NCBI GenBank assembly: GCA_036346205.1
Contig: JARFJB010002472.1
Coordinates: forward strand, 3,414,501 to 3,478,500
Length of the DNA: 64,000 nucleotides
DNA from: Vesta saturnalis
Taxonomy: Eukaryota > Arthropoda > Insecta > Coleoptera > Lampyridae
Reading direction: 5' to 3'
Shown here: positions 1-13,900 of the stretch, piece after piece
How positions within the stretch are numbered: the stretch's first letter is position 1
Layout: the number at the start of each line of letters is the position of its first letter
Position numbers and translations under genes: made by a program
The notes under the pieces: generated by a model
What the model saw: the letters and a program-made list of their open reading frames with translations, nothing else
Database searches by the model: none
Told to the model about the DNA's origin: nothing

Positions 1-1718
1 TTCGTGTGAAAATCGCTAACGTTTTCGTCACTACGAAGACTAGAAAACGGCGTTCCACAAGGTCTGCCTTAAGTGTGACACTGTTTGCAATTCAATAAAT
101 GACATCACATCGAATCTACCGGAAGAAATAGAGATGTATTTATGTGGATGATCTATGCATATACGCCAAATCAAACAATACGTCACAAATCAATTCGATC
201 TTACAAGAAGGTATAAATATAGTCCTAAGGAACGCCGAACAGGTGGGATTCAAATTCTCACAGGAAAAAACACACTGTGTCTATTTTTGCAGGCTAAGAC
301 GTCCACACGGAACCGAAACTGTACATCCACCAAACCATCATTAAATGCTTACCAAAATTAAATTTTAGGACTCATCTTTGATTCTCAGCTAAGATGGCGA
401 TATCATATCGATGAACTTGATTAAAATGCCCGAATCCTAAATATATTACGCTGTTTAGCTGGTATAAAATCGGACAGAGATTTCTCATAAAAGTTTACAA
501 ATCCCTAATACTCTCGAATTGATTATGGATCCATAGTATATGCATCCGCAAGGAAAAGCGTCAAAAAGCTGATGTTGTTCACCACCTGGGATTAAGGATG
601 CAGGGCATTCACAAGCCTAATGAGCTTGTACGTGGAGTCAGGAGTTCCCTCTCTACAAAGAGGAACAACTACTATTAAATTACCTGGCAAGAATAAAATC
701 ACGCCCACAACAGTTAATAATAGTATTTCATAAGAGGAATTCGTATGAAAATAGCCCATTACCCGACCAATGAGAATTCGAGGGAAGAAGCTCTAAACAA
801 GTACCGATTCAAAATTCCTGAAATCCTGACGGAACTTAGAGATAGCGCCTTGGATTATACGCCTCCTATTTTGCTAAAATCGATAGCTCTACAACTTCCT
901 ATAGAAGCTGCAGCATTTATGTAAGGTTCCAAAACCAAGACAGTACAGGCAGTGCAATCGTGGTAGATAACATATCCAAAGCTGGTCTTTAAATCGAGCT
1001 CATTATCTATGGCAGTTATATTCATTTTATCAAGCTCTGTTGTAGCTCTATGAGCCGCGAATCATCAAGTTACTATATAATAACTAACTCTAACATTGGC
1101 AAATAGTATAATGAATAGATTTACAACAGAAATGACAACTGATACTCTGCATGCTACAAGATCTGTTTAATACCTTAAAGGACATTAGCGTCCTGTCAAT
1201 AACCAAAAAGAAGTTGACAACACAAATAGCCGAAAGCAGCATGCAAGCCAACAAAGCACCTGAAGTAATTATACACCGTTGAGGATGTTACTAAACAAGT
1301 ATCGCAACTTGTGCTAAAGCTGGCAACATGAATGGGACATGAAAGATAATTTTCTGAAACGCATAAAACCAGTAATAAATAGGGAGAAACCCAACCTCCT
1401 AGAGATGAACAAGTGAGGCTCAGTAGACTGCATAGGTCACACTCGTCACGTCTCACTATCTAACTGGAAATGAGCAACCCAAATGTGAAACATGTGACAC
1501 TATCTAACGGTTGAACACATTCTAACTGAATGCTCACTCTATCGAATTGAACGACACCGAAACAAATTAGAAAAAAATCTACAAAACATCCTTCAAAATG
1601 AGCGTGGAAGAATCAAAATTAATCAAGTTTCTGAAAGATACACAATTATTTAATAAAATATAGTGCAGGACATAATAAATTGACATATAGCGCTAATGCT
1701 GAAGTCGACGGCAATTAC
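1..1718 (+). pseudogene. Degenerate non-LTR retrotransposon 3' part (RT + RNase H, I/Jockey group)
   Basis: This is the remnant of a LINE-type polymerase, which copies its own RNA at a nicked target. The RT catalytic box reads IYVDDLCIYAKS, with YVDD at 141-152, followed by GFKFSQEKTHCVYFC and, around 365-410, LGLIFDSQLRWRYHI. Further on are a DYGS/VYASARKSVKK-like thumb segment (520-570) and an RNase H-like piece reading TGSAIVVDNISKAGL near 945-990. The last recognisable segment, LTVEHILTECSLYRIERH (about 1488-1545), is typical of the C-terminus of I- and Jockey-group ORF2. Stops and frameshifts interrupt every frame, so it is dead. The 5' part lies outside the window. The element ends in an A-run near 1719 that leads straight into simple repeat. 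The group is inferred from the RNase H domain plus the C-terminal motif; the exact clade is uncertain. Confidence 0.8.
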
Positions 1719-2335
1719 AAAAAAAAAAAAAAGTAAATAAGTAAATATAAATAGTAAATAAGTAAATAAGTAAATAAGTAAATAAGTAAATAAGTAAATA
1801 AGTAAAATAAGTAAATATATAAATAAGTAAATAAGTAAATAAGTAAATAAGTAAAATAATAAAAAGTAAAATAAGTAAATAAAGTAAAATAAATAAATAA
1901 GTAAATAAGTAAATAAGAAAAAGTAAATAAAAATAAGTAAATAAGTAAATAAGTAAATAAGTAAATAAGTAAATAAGTAAATTAAATAAGTAAATAATAA
2001 GAAATAAGTAAATAAAAAGATAAATAAATAGAATAAGTAAATAAGTAAATAAGTAAATAAGTAAATAAGTAAATAATAAAAGAATAAGTAAATAAAAATA
2101 AGTAGAAAAGTAAAAGCAAAGTAAATAAGTAAATAAGTAAACAAGATAAAGTAAATAAGTAATAAACGAATAAGTAAAGAATAAGATAACAAGTGAAATA
2201 AGTAGAATAGAATAAGATAACAATAAGTAATAAGTAATAACAATGAAGATAAATAAGTAAATGAAGTAAAGTAATAAAATAAAAACAAGTAAAAATAAAT
2301 AAGTAAATAAGTAAATAAGAAATAACGATAACAAT
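1719..2335. repeat. (AAGTAAAT)n simple repeat at the LINE 3' end
   Basis: A run of A at 1719-1732 passes directly into imperfect 8-bp units AAGTAAAT. Many units have lost or gained one or two bases. The repeat starts exactly where the retrotransposon tail ends, which suggests it grew from the poly(A)/terminal repeat. The long open frames here are low-complexity artefacts. Confidence 0.9.
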
Positions 2336-3400
2336 AAACGAATAAATAAGTAAATACGAATAAACGATAAACAAGTAAACGAGTAAACGAAGTAAATAAC
2401 GAATATAACGAAATAAACGAATAAACGAATAAACGAAGTAAAGAATAACGAATACAAACGAAGTAAACGAATAAACGAAGTAAACGAAGTAAAAATAAAC
2501 GAATAAACGAATAAACGAATAAACGAATAACGAATAAACGAAGTACGAATAAACGAATAACGATAACGAATAACGAATAAATAAATCAGTAAATAAACGA
2601 ATAAACGAATAAACGAATAAACGAATAAACGAATAAACGAATAAACGAATAAACGATATAACGGTAAACGGTAAACGAATAAACGAATAAACGAATAAAC
2701 GAATAAACGAATAAACGAATAAACGAATAAAGAATAAACGAATAAACGAATAAACGAATAAACGAATAAACGAATAAAGAATAAACGAATAAACGAATAA
2801 ACGAATGAACGAATGAACGAATGAACGAAATAAACGAATAAACGAATAAACGAATAAACGAATAAACGAATAAACGAATAAACGAATAAACGTAATAAAC
2901 GTAATAAACGAATAAACGAATAAACGAATAAACGTTCTAATTAAATATACGATTAACTGAAACAAATGTTAGTATGAAAACTCAATAACGAATAAACTTA
3001 TGAAGTCAAGGTATCGAATAAACAATAAGCGACTAAACGAATACAGACAGGCAAATTCAAGGCACAGGCAATAGGCACAGAATACACGACACAGCCACAG
3101 CAATAAACGAATAAACATAAACGAATAACGAATAACGAATGACATGACAATAAACGAATAAACGATAAACGAATAAACTGAATAAACGAATAACGAATGA
3201 AACGAATGAAGCGAATAAACGAATAAACGAATGCAAGAATAAACGACAAAGCGAAGTAACGAAGTAAGACGAAACAAGAATAAACGAATAAACGATAAAC
3301 GAATAACGAATAAACGAATAAACGAATAAACGAATAAACATAAACAATAAACGAATAAACGAATAAACGAATAAACGATACAATACATAGACATACATAA
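2336..3400. repeat. (AATAAACG)n simple repeat
   Basis: Units of AATAAACG, also 8 bp, replace the AAGTAAAT units without a clear boundary. The array is densest at about 2590-2935. It becomes interrupted between 2940 and 3400, where ATGCAC-like words begin to appear. Confidence 0.9.
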
Positions 3401-4446
3401 ACAAATGCACGATGCACTGCAATGAATGCATGCAAATGCATAGGACATGAACAAATACGATAAACAATGCACAGGCACATACAGGACACAACATAGGATC
3501 AACAGACACAGCAGCACAATGCACGAATGCACATGCACATCACATGCACAATGCAGCAAGGCACGACAACATGCAATGCACAGCACATCATGAACATGGA
3601 CACAGGCAATGATCACAGGCACGAAGCACAGCACAGCATAGACGCACAAGGCACGTAGGCTACAGGACAGATGCGACACGAGACATGCGACGCAAACAGC
3701 ACATGCACAGCATGACACAGGCACGGACAGCAGCACAGATGCACAGCACAAACATGACATGCATGACACACACGCACATGCACATGCAACACATGCAAGA
3801 CACATGCAATGCACATCAACATGCAAGCACATCAGCACATGCACATGCACAGCACAGGCACAGCACATGCAAATGCACAGGCACATGCAGCACAGACAGC
3901 ACAGCACAGACACAGGAACAGGCACAGACAGACAGGCACAGGCACAGACACAGGCACAGAGCACAGCACACATGACACATGACATCACATGCACAGGCAC
4001 CATGCAGGCACAACACAGCACAGGCACAGACACAGCACAGCACGACAGAACACGAGAACACAGCACAGACACAAGACACAGGACCGACAGACAGCACAGA
4101 CACAGACACAACGGCGCACAGACAGACCAGCACAGACAACAGACACAGACACAGACAACAGCACAGACAGCACAGACAAACACACGAACGACACGCACAG
4201 ACAAGACACAAACAGCACAGACACAGACACAGACACAACACAAGACACAGAAAGAACAGACACAGACACAGACACAGACACAGACACAGACACAGCACAA
4301 CAGACACAGACACAGACAACAACAACAGACAAACACAGACACAGACACAGACACAGACACACAGACACAGACACAGACACAACACACACACAGACACAGA
4401 AACACACACAGACACATAAAACAACACTGCACATGGAACACAACAC
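3401..4446. repeat. Degenerate CA-rich repeat (ATGCAC, then CACAGR units)
   Basis: The stretch 3400-3890 is built of words such as ATGCAC, ACAGGC and AGCAC. The stretch 3890-4400 is dominated by CACAGA/ACAGAC hexamers. The composition grades smoothly from the A-rich array on the left to pure CA on the right. No coding potential beyond low-complexity translation. Confidence 0.85.
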
Positions 4447-4833
<387 letters not shown>

Positions 4834-7034
4834 CTCACACATACTATACACAGTACATCTACACATTATATTCGCGTAACACTAAGATTTTCATAGAACA
4901 GTTCTTTTGGTTATGGATTTCTCGCTAATACGAAAGTAGGAAGTAGATAAATTAACGTAAAGCGTGAATGTGTATATAGGACGTTTAACACTTTATTTGC
5001 TACTTTAGTATACACAACTGTTTCCTTGTAATAGACGATTTCAATGTGCACAAAAAAAAACGCTTTTGGTTGTAAAATGACGAAATAACAAGAGGGTAAG
5101 TAGTTAAAGATTTATTTAGAAAATAGTGTCGAAACTTTTTATTATGTAATAACCATAATTTCATGAAAATTCCAAGTACCGTGGAAATAACCTGCAAAAT
5201 GCTTTTATTGTTCAATAAAATTGCATAGGTAAGGAAATATTTCCTGTAAGTCCTCCCGTATGGTAGTGTTTCATGTACCCATGCAATGAGTTGGGTAGTT
5301 GTTGTGTGGAAGCCAATAAATATTGAGGTATGCCAATAAGCGGTACCAAGTTTATTGTAGCCCTTTATCAACAGCACTTAAGAAGTTAAAATTTATAAGC
5401 CTAATAAGAAATTGGATAAAGCGATTGTTACCTCTAAAATACAAAGGCACGTTAGAGAAAGCTTTCAGAAAGCTGTCGAACAAATCCACATAAATGGTTA
5501 ACCAACCTACACATTATGCTGTTACTTAATTTTAAATAAGTTTGGCAATATTCTTCTGGAACCACAAAATAATGCATGATTCAATAATTAAATGGATTGG
5601 TTTAATTTTTGTCAAAGGCGTACAAGAGTAATTTTTAATCTAACTGATTAAAATGACATAAAAATAAAAAATTCATAAAAGTTAGTTAATTGATAAACTC
5701 CTCCATCAAAGCTAATCCATATGCGACTCACCGTTTCTGTGCTACGATTGGCAGACAAATGAATATTTATGAAGAATTACAATCCACTCGTAACAGTGTA
5801 GAGTTACTAAATAAAAGGTAAAAAAATCCTTATTTAGAGGATAATCTTAACCAAATTAAGGAATTCATGTAGTTTCTTAAAGAAAAATAAGATAAATTCT
5901 TATGAAAGGGTAGGCTGCCCTCACAATTAATTATATACTAGTAAAGGTTATCTTGTAATATATCAATGTAATTATATCTAAGCTACCATGCGGTTTTCAA
6001 TGTGGTTCTGCTGTTCTCACCTCTCTCCTCTATTTCCATTTACGAAATATAATTATAAGGGTTTGCTAACTTAAACAACTTTCCATCTCTCATAAGAAAG
6101 TTATTAGTTAATTGAATTTAACCGTTAATAGAAATTCGTTTGAAATACCTTCTCACAATTTTATTGAATCAATTAGGTTTAGTGTTGTCTGATGTCATAA
6201 GTAAAAAAAATCACCTTATGGTGAAAGACAGATATTAAAAAGAAATATGGCAGAAGCCCTGGACCCACTTACATTGAAGAGTTTAATAAAGTGGTGCCAA
6301 GTCCTCGGTTTAGCTTTATTGAATATGGTTAATAAGCAATATTACTAATTCATACTTTGTAGAAAGCTATAAATTATAACGAATAATAGCAGATTACGTT
6401 GTTAGGATTAAAAATGGTGTCTGGTGTGGCAATGCTGGACGTGAGACCTACATGAGCTACATGGAATAACATATACTATAGACCGTCCAAACCTGAAAGT
6501 GCGGTTGAGACTTACGGGAACACAGACTCGCCAGGTTATTATGCCGATAGATCACTACAGCATTTTATAATATATAGGTACGGTAAGACAGACACAATTT
6601 CTAACCTCAATTACTCCAATTCATATCTATTATTTGCATAAAGCCTAAATAACACGAAAAGGGCTATCCTTCATCTGCACAGGTGGATAATAACAAATAA
6701 CCTGATTCCGTATCAAAAACTGACCAAAAATGACTATAACCCTTTTGCTTGAAAACGCTTGGTAAAATTAGCAACACTGTGGTAAGTCGTACTAGCTTGT
6801 ATGTAAACCGCCAGTTACTTACATTGTAACGCACTTGATTTAATTATTACCTTAAAATTAACGCATACAGGCACACTAGACCTTGTTCATGGCGATGTTT
6901 CAATTTTAATGTGCTATTTGCATTCTTAAATTAGCAATACATAACTCGTAAGAAAATATCAATTAGGTTTAATACACGATTAACGAAACTCTAGTATATG
7001 TGTAAATTCTCCATACTGAAAGTTAAAGTAAAGT
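4834..7034. other. No recognisable feature
   Basis: AT-rich unique-looking sequence. I see no conserved protein motif, TIR pair or RNA gene. A 125-codon minus-strand open frame at 5000-5377 has no recognisable motif and I treat it as chance. Confidence 0.5.
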
Positions 7035-7035
7035 T

Positions 7036-7112
<77 letters not shown>
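7035..7112. repeat. (TA)n microsatellite abutting a mariner-like terminus
   Basis: About 78 bp of TA repeat ends directly at the CAGGGTGT terminus at 7113. TA is the target of Tc1/mariner elements, so the tract may have been the insertion site. Confidence 0.9.
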
Positions 7113-7115
<3 letters not shown>

Positions 7116-10096
7116 GGTGTGGCGAAGAGTTTTGATTAAAAGTAATGGCGGATACAGTTATGTTAAAATCTGAAATTACGAAGCTGTAGGTTTTGGATGA
7201 CGCTGAGTTCAAATATAATATTGCCCTGAATGTGGCACTTCCGGTTATACCGGAAGTAGACGTCAACTTTGTTATTTTAAATTGAACCTAATATTTTTTT
7301 ATTTTATTTTCGAATTTTACATGAAATGCTAGATAAAATTTGTGCACAATGTCCTATACCAAAAATGAAGTATTTTTGACATATTTCGATTTTTTTTTTA
7401 TTTTGAAAAAATCCTAGTCTACATTGAATAACGATATCTCCGTTAATAACGAAGCTAGTGACGTCAAATTGTAACCAATAAACAACAAGCGCCTTCCCGT
7501 TAACTCCATATATCCACCTCATTGATATTTCATACAGGGTGTTTTAAGCTTAGCCGCCAACATGCACAATCTATTATCATTTATAAGTTGCTTTCCTTAA
7601 ATAGAACACCCTGTATTTTTATTACATTTTCCGCTGTATTTTTTTAAGCCAATTCGTTTGGTATCAGTATTCCCTATACCTAAATCCAACTACTTTTCAG
7701 ATATTTCATTATCTTAGTTTAAACATAACAACGCTTGATTATTTCAACATTAGTAAAGAGTAGGCCATGATTTCCATTATTTAAGGTGATATTTTGTTAT
7801 TTTTCATAAATTATTAATTCTGAAAAGTAACCAATAGCCTGAATTTAATTAGGTAACTTACAAACAAAAATAACTAAATGTAATATTAAACAAATAAAGT
7901 ATTATAATAAGTGTTCAAATTAGCATTATCTACTTCTAAACATTTATGAATCCTTTTCATTAAGTTATGCCTTGTAATTCTGGAAATATGGTCGGGTAGT
8001 AACATTTTCCGCTGTATTTTTTTAAGCCAATTCCCTATACCTAAATCCAACCACTTTTGAGATCTTTCATTTTCTTAGTTAAAACATAGCAACACTTAAT
8101 TATTTCAACATTAGTAAAGGGTAGGCCATGGCTGTCAAACATTTGATAGTTAGAACGTTAATTGTTTATGTTGTTTTGACAGTTTTCTTTACTAGTTTGT
8201 ATTTCATAGTAAATAATGGCAAATATAGGATTTACTAATGATGATTTTTTAAATCTTATTATTATTTACGGCGGGTGTAATAGAATGGTTGAACGGACTT
8301 GCCGTGTTTTTGCAGAAAGGTATCCAAATCGACCAAATGCAACTGGTGATATTGTAAGAAGATTGCTTAAAAAGTGCCGTCAGTTTGGTCAATTTAAGAC
8401 AAAAATTAATAAAAATAAACCACTAGTGGACAGTGACATAAACGAAATTAATGTTTTGGGTTATTTACGGCCCTCCAAATGCCTCCATTACAGATTGTGA
8501 GAGAGATATTACTTTGTCGACGAGAACAATTCATCGCATTTTAAAAAAACACTAATGGAAACCATTTTCATATCATTTGGTGCAATTCTTACAATTAGGT
8601 GATCTTCCTCGAAGGATAGAATTCTGTGAATGGTTTTTAATGAAGACCCAACAGGATGAAAACTTCATAAAAAAAGTTATATGATGTGATGAAGCAAAGT
8701 TTAGCAAAAATGGATTATTCAATCGACATAATTCCCATTTTTGGTCTAATGAAAATCCACATGTTAGTAGAGAACGTTATTTCCAAGACAGTTGCAGTTT
8801 TAATGTTTTTTGTGCAATAAAAGACGATAAAATATTAGCATTAAAATTTTATGATGAAAATTTAAATGGTACAATATATTGCCACATTTTAGAAGAAGCC
8901 ATATGACCGGCGTTACATACTTTAAGAAATGGAGAGGCGGCACCTCGTCATAATTTTGGGCCTGTTGCTCAGCATCTTTACGACATGTTTGATGATAGAT
9001 GGATTGCCAATCAGGGTTCGTTTCGTTGGCAAGCTTGCTCTCCTGACTTGGCTCCTCTACATTTTGGTATTTGGGGTTACATTAAAAATCAGGTATTTTC
9101 CAAACCTGTTACTACAAAGGAAAATATGATGCAGACAGTCTTACTTGCTTTTAATTCGCTAACACCCGACCATATTTCCAGAATTACAAGACATAACTTA
9201 ATGAAAAGGATTCATAAATGTTTAGAAGTAGATGGTGCTAATTTTGAACACTTATTATAAAACTTTATTTGTTTATTACATTTAGTTATTTTTGTTTGTA
9301 AGTTATCTAATTAAGTTAATACAAAATACCTAGTCAACGTTTTTAATGATGTCCACAATTAATAATCCGTTCAGGCTATTGGATACTTTTCAGAACTAAT
9401 AACTTATGAAAAAATAACAAATATCACCTTAAATAATGGAAATCATGGCCTACCCTTTACTAATGTTGAAATAATTAAGTGTTGTTATGTTTTAACTAAG
9501 ATAATGAAATATCTCAAAAGTGGTTGGATTTAGGTATAGGGAATACTGATACCAAACGAATTGGCTTAAAAAAATACAGCGGAAAATGTAATAAAATACA
9601 GGGTGTTCTATTTAAAGTAAGCAACTTATGAATGATTTAAATTGTGCGTGTTGGCGGATAAGTTTAAAACACCCTGTATGAAATATCAATGAGATGGATA
9701 TATGGAGTTAACGGGCAAGCGCTTGTTATTTATTGGTTACAATTTCACGTCACTAGCTTCTTTATTAATGGAGATATCGTTATTCAATGTGGACTAGGAT
9801 TTTTTCAAAATTTTAAAAAATCGAAATACCTCGAAAATACTGCATTTTTGGTATAGGACATTGTGCACAAATGTTATCTAGACTTTGATGTAGAATTCGA
9901 AAATAAAATTAAAAATATTAGGTTCCATTTAAAATAACAAAGTTGACGTCTACTTCCGGTATAACCGGAAGTGCCACATTCAGGACAATATTATATTTGA
10001 ACTCAGCGTCATCCAAAACCCACAGCTTCGTAATTTCAGATTTTTAACATAAATGTATCCACCATTACATTTAATTAAAGCTCTTCGCGCCACACC

Positions 10097-10099
<3 letters not shown>
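7113..10099 (+). mobile_element. Mariner-like (DUF4817-type) element with ~0.9 kb mirrored arms
   Basis: The left end CAGGGTGTGGCGAAGAG at 7113 mirrors the right end (CTCTTCGCG.CACACCCTG) finishing at 10099, with (TA)n on both sides. The arms stay inverted copies far inside: 7113-8000 matches the reverse complement of roughly 9165-10099. This includes a second set of CAGGGTGT/ACACCCTG termini at 7535-7613, mirrored at 9598-9680. The left arm therefore carries an antisense copy of the transposase C-terminus (TTATAATAAGTGTTCAAAT at about 7900). A second left-end-like block starts at 8001 (ACATTTTCCGCTGTATTT, also at 7625) and leads into the transposase. The structure looks like a normal element plus an inverted copy of its own right third. 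Confidence 0.8.
8216..9260 (+). pseudogene. Mariner-like transposase, inactivated
   Basis: This encodes a Tc1/mariner-type DDE transposase. The N-terminus MANIGFTNDDFLNLIIIYGG, with FAERYPNRPNATGDIVRRLL, is the DUF4817-like helix-turn-helix seen in insect mariner relatives. The first catalytic block survives as CDEAKFSKNGLFN near 8690, but the codon two before its Asp is TGA where Trp is usual. The second block is altered (GEAAPRHNF instead of DGAxPH), and the third reads SPDLAPLHFGIWGYIK, so the last catalytic Asp is His. There is a frameshift after codon 94 and another stop near 8905. The C-terminus DGANFEHLL is typical. The element cannot move by itself. Confidence 0.85.

Positions 10100-10144
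<45 letters not shown>
10100..10144. repeat. (TA)n microsatellite
   Basis: TA repeat immediately outside the right terminus of the mariner-like element at 10099. Confidence 0.9.
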
Positions 10145-10147
<3 letters not shown>

Positions 10148-10980
10148 TATAAACCGGTAGTTGTTGAGCCCGTAGAATATATAAACGCCACGCTCTCGAG
10201 CCCGAAGAAACGTTATTGAGCCCGCCTTCGGGCTCATAAACGTATCCCTGTGTACATCATCATTATACGATTGTTTATGCATGAAAACGTGTAAATCTGA
10301 AAATTTGATCGGGCTCATTTACGGTACGTTTATATATCCACTATATATAAAATAGAGTAAACCGATGTAGCTCTCTTTTATATACACGTTCTCGTGCTTC
10401 ACGGTCGGTAGGCTGTGGGGCCCAGCATGTAGCAACGTTAAACGGGCCTAATAATGTGCAGAAAACGTATAGTCTGAGTATATTCCTTTTTTAATAGAAA
10501 ATTGTATGTATCAGCACTTCTTCGACCACCTACCTACTACTTTTTAAATCACAAACACGCGCTTAAGAATTTTTTTCGCAAAAGATCAGTATTAGATTCT
10601 TCCACCACATTGTTAAAATATTTACAATTTATACGTATTATGCGTACGTTCATATGTGCAATGTGGTGCTTTTAGCAAACAAACTATATAACAGCTATTA
10701 AATTAACATTAAGTTACTGCTATAAAAAAATTATTTAAAAGCTTTACATATTATTTTTGTACGTGTTGTAAACAAAGGCTTTAGTTACAATCCCGTTTCT
10801 TTGGGAATAAAAGAACAGTTTTTGAATGTAGTTTCTGATTTTTCCATAAAATGCGTTAGTAGTAAATTATAGTCCGTCCGCGCTCGTCTGTGAAGGGTTC
10901 TGAAGGGATTTGGATCAAACGTTAGATTGATTGATATGATTATTTAAATAGCGATCTAATGAAACAAATATTTAATAAGA
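10145..10980. repeat. Cluster of GAGCCCG motifs, otherwise unassigned
   Basis: GAGCCCG or its complement occurs at 10166-10172, 10198-10204, 10218-10224, 10229-10235 and 10310-10316. The middle pair forms a perfect 7-bp hairpin with a CCTT loop at 10218-10235. The same word recurs at 21042-21180, next to another TA/CA-rich tract. I do not recognise the family. The rest, to 10980, shows nothing I can name. Confidence 0.5.
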
Positions 10981-13900
10981 TTAACTTTTACAATAAACAT
11001 TATATACAAAGGCTTTCACTACAACCCAGTTTCTGCCAATAAAAATGGGTTTATGTCTATTTATGAAATCTTCGACTTCATGCTTCTTGGAGGATATTTT
11101 ATTTTTAATGTGTCCGTGGAAGTGTTCTTTTATTAAAGCTTTTTGTTCCTCCGTCCATCTCTGTCTAACTATTTTTAATCTCCCTGAAGCTTTAGTTGCC
11201 TCTTCATCTTCATCGGAAGTTGCGGTAGCGGGCGGCGATCTTGGTTTGGCTGAAATTAGAAAATGCAATAAGGAATGACCAAAATCGGAATAGAAAAATG
11301 TGCTTACCACATCTAGTGGTAGTGGTTGAACTATTTATTGATTTTTCTCTGTCCACTTCTTGTTCCTCGTCTGAATCGGTTTCATCGGAGAGTTCAATTT
11401 CGTCCAAACGCTTCCCTTTATATTTGCTTCCTTTACCTTTATTTATAGCAAGTAGTACTTTTGATACCTTGGCCGTTTGGTACACATCTTGAGGCAGTCT
11501 GCAATCAATTTGATTAATAACATGAATATATTATTGTAATGTAGTGGGTATCTCAACTGTAATATTGTTCGTGAGTTTTCTTCGCGTGGCCCATAAAGGT
11601 TGCAAATTGCAACGTTAAGAACCTGTAGTATGCAAGCAATTTGCTTTCTCAGGCGAGTAGAAGTGAATAGCTCCGCGTTCTTCACACCAGATTTTTGCGC
11701 CAACTTCTTTATAACATGATACCCGCTTAGCCATCTTGTGTCGCTCTTCGGGTTCGCGAATAAATACTCATTTTAAGTCGGAACACATTTCTTCTTAACT
11801 TATAATATTAACTCAATCATGTTTTGAATGCTTTTGGGAAATAAAATTGGAACGGGTTTACTCTCCTTGCCACCTGTAATAACTCTTTTGAAATTTTTTG
11901 TGAGTAGTTTTTCACTTTCCGTCAAAGTACCAAAAACCTCTTTTTGTTGATAGTGTGTTTGATCTGCACAATACGTTTTCTATTTAGGAGTACGAGTGCC
12001 ATTACATTTTCAGATAATCGCCGATATTCCGTACACACGTTTATCCCTTTATTAATATTTTCACTGGCTTGTTTCGCTTCTTTGGTGCTATATTTCAGAA
12101 ATCTTATCAAAGTTTTGGCTTTCCCCATTTTTGTTCGTTTAAATTTTTCAATGCCAAACTAGAAATTTCTGAAGTCCACTGATTTTCAACTAAACACTTT
12201 AAACGTTTAATACTTTTTAAACAAGCTTCTGGTTCGTCAGCAGGGAGAAATTTACTTTTCCTAATTATCATCTTCATTGCGATATCGCACACTTGGTTCA
12301 ACGTCGTTCCCATATGCAGAGCTAAACTACTTGCTCTGAATGTTTTTGAACCTGGGTCGTATCCACTAATAATTTTTGTAGATGACACCAAATGATCAAA
12401 AAACTCGGGTTTTAGTGTTTCAAAAAGAGTTTTAAGTTCAGTCATTTTTCGTAAAGACATCGACAGTCGTGCCAATTCCCTCATTTTATTGGAAATACTC
12501 TTGCGAATTTGAACTCGTTTGTGTTTTTTGAGTAAACTTTCTGCATAAGTCTTTCATGGCTACCTTCGATAGTTCGTCGTCCCGCATAATTTGGAACATT
12601 TCATGTTTCAGTCGAAAGGAATTATAAAACTCTTCTTGACCACCAGAACAAGAGCAAACACTTGAGATGCGGAAAGGTGGTTTTCACGCTCCCCAACATT
12701 TTTCTTTGTAGGTCGTAGTTCACATTGACTGCTATGTCGTCTTAAAAAACTCTTTTTGAAGTAGCCAAAACAAAACTGGCAGGCAGTAAAATCCGTTTTC
12801 TCTAAATTAGTCTTTTTTTGTTGGTCTCCTTACTGGTCGAACGGTATTTGATTGATTTGAAGAAAGGAAGTTTCCTTGCCGGCGAATGGGTTTGATAAGT
12901 TTTCTTTTTTTGGGATCTCCTTGCCGTAGAGATACCAGTTCTCCCACTGCACCCTCGTCTTTATGATGTCTCTCTAAATGTCTAGTAAAATGTGTCACTT
13001 CTTGCACGCAGTAGGGGCAAAAAAATTTTTTTGTCCATGCTCTACAACGACGGTTCCTAAAATTTAGTATTATCGGAATCAATGTATTTACATACACAAA
13101 CGAAAAAAATTAGGATAATAAAAAACCAAACCCATTTCTGTATCAGCAAACTACTACAGATTCATCAATGGTATTTCACAAAAAGAGTAATAATATTATC
13201 ATCATGCACATTATAACCATGAACAAGTTATGAGCGGTACGTTTTTGTTCTTTTTAAGACATTACTTAACTTTATTTTTTAAAGCAAATTGTCTATATCG
13301 AGGTGGTATTGTACTTTACACATCTGGGCGTTAACAGTAATACTCACTTCTACAAACTGCACAAATCTTGAGATAGCTCTATCTACATGCTGCTGAATCA
13401 TAATTGGAGCATGATTCACATGGATTTGATACGGTAATGGTGCCCCAATATTTTGAGGTGGTTTCACATTTAGGACACTTTGAAATTCTACAGGTGTACT
13501 ATTATAAATATCTGGTTGGTGGATAGATTCAACGTCTCCAGATTGCAAGTTCACAAAATCTGTTTCCTGTTACCGGGTACAGTCTGCAGTAAGAAGATTG
13601 TAGTACAATTATTAAGGCAAATGTAGGAAAAATAGGTTTTGACTTACCGATCTAATACCTTCAAATCTATAAATAGAGGGTGCTTCGGAAGAAAGCGTAG
13701 GTCCATTGTAGTTTTCAATTATTGGAGAAGGTTCGGTACTTTCCAATAATATAACGTCCGAAGAAATTCCAAGTTCATTTGGAGTGCTATTAAAAACTCC
13801 TGATATGGGTGCAGGGTTTATGGACGATTGGTCAAACACATTCAAATCGATTTTTGAATAGTTGAAAGTATAAGAAGTAGCGGTTTCGCTATCTTTAGTA

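Noticed and set aside
1719..2335. CRISPR-like or satellite array interpretation of the 8-bp repeats
   Set aside because: Units are contiguous with no spacers and no fixed longer period; eukaryotic simple repeat fits better.
5000..5377. 125-codon minus-strand frame
   Set aside because: No motif, no splice context, no neighbour to support it; length is possible by chance in AT-rich DNA.
7304..7522. 72-codon minus-strand frame in the mariner left arm
   Set aside because: It lies in the mirrored terminal arm, where the right-arm copy does not keep it open; non-coding element DNA.
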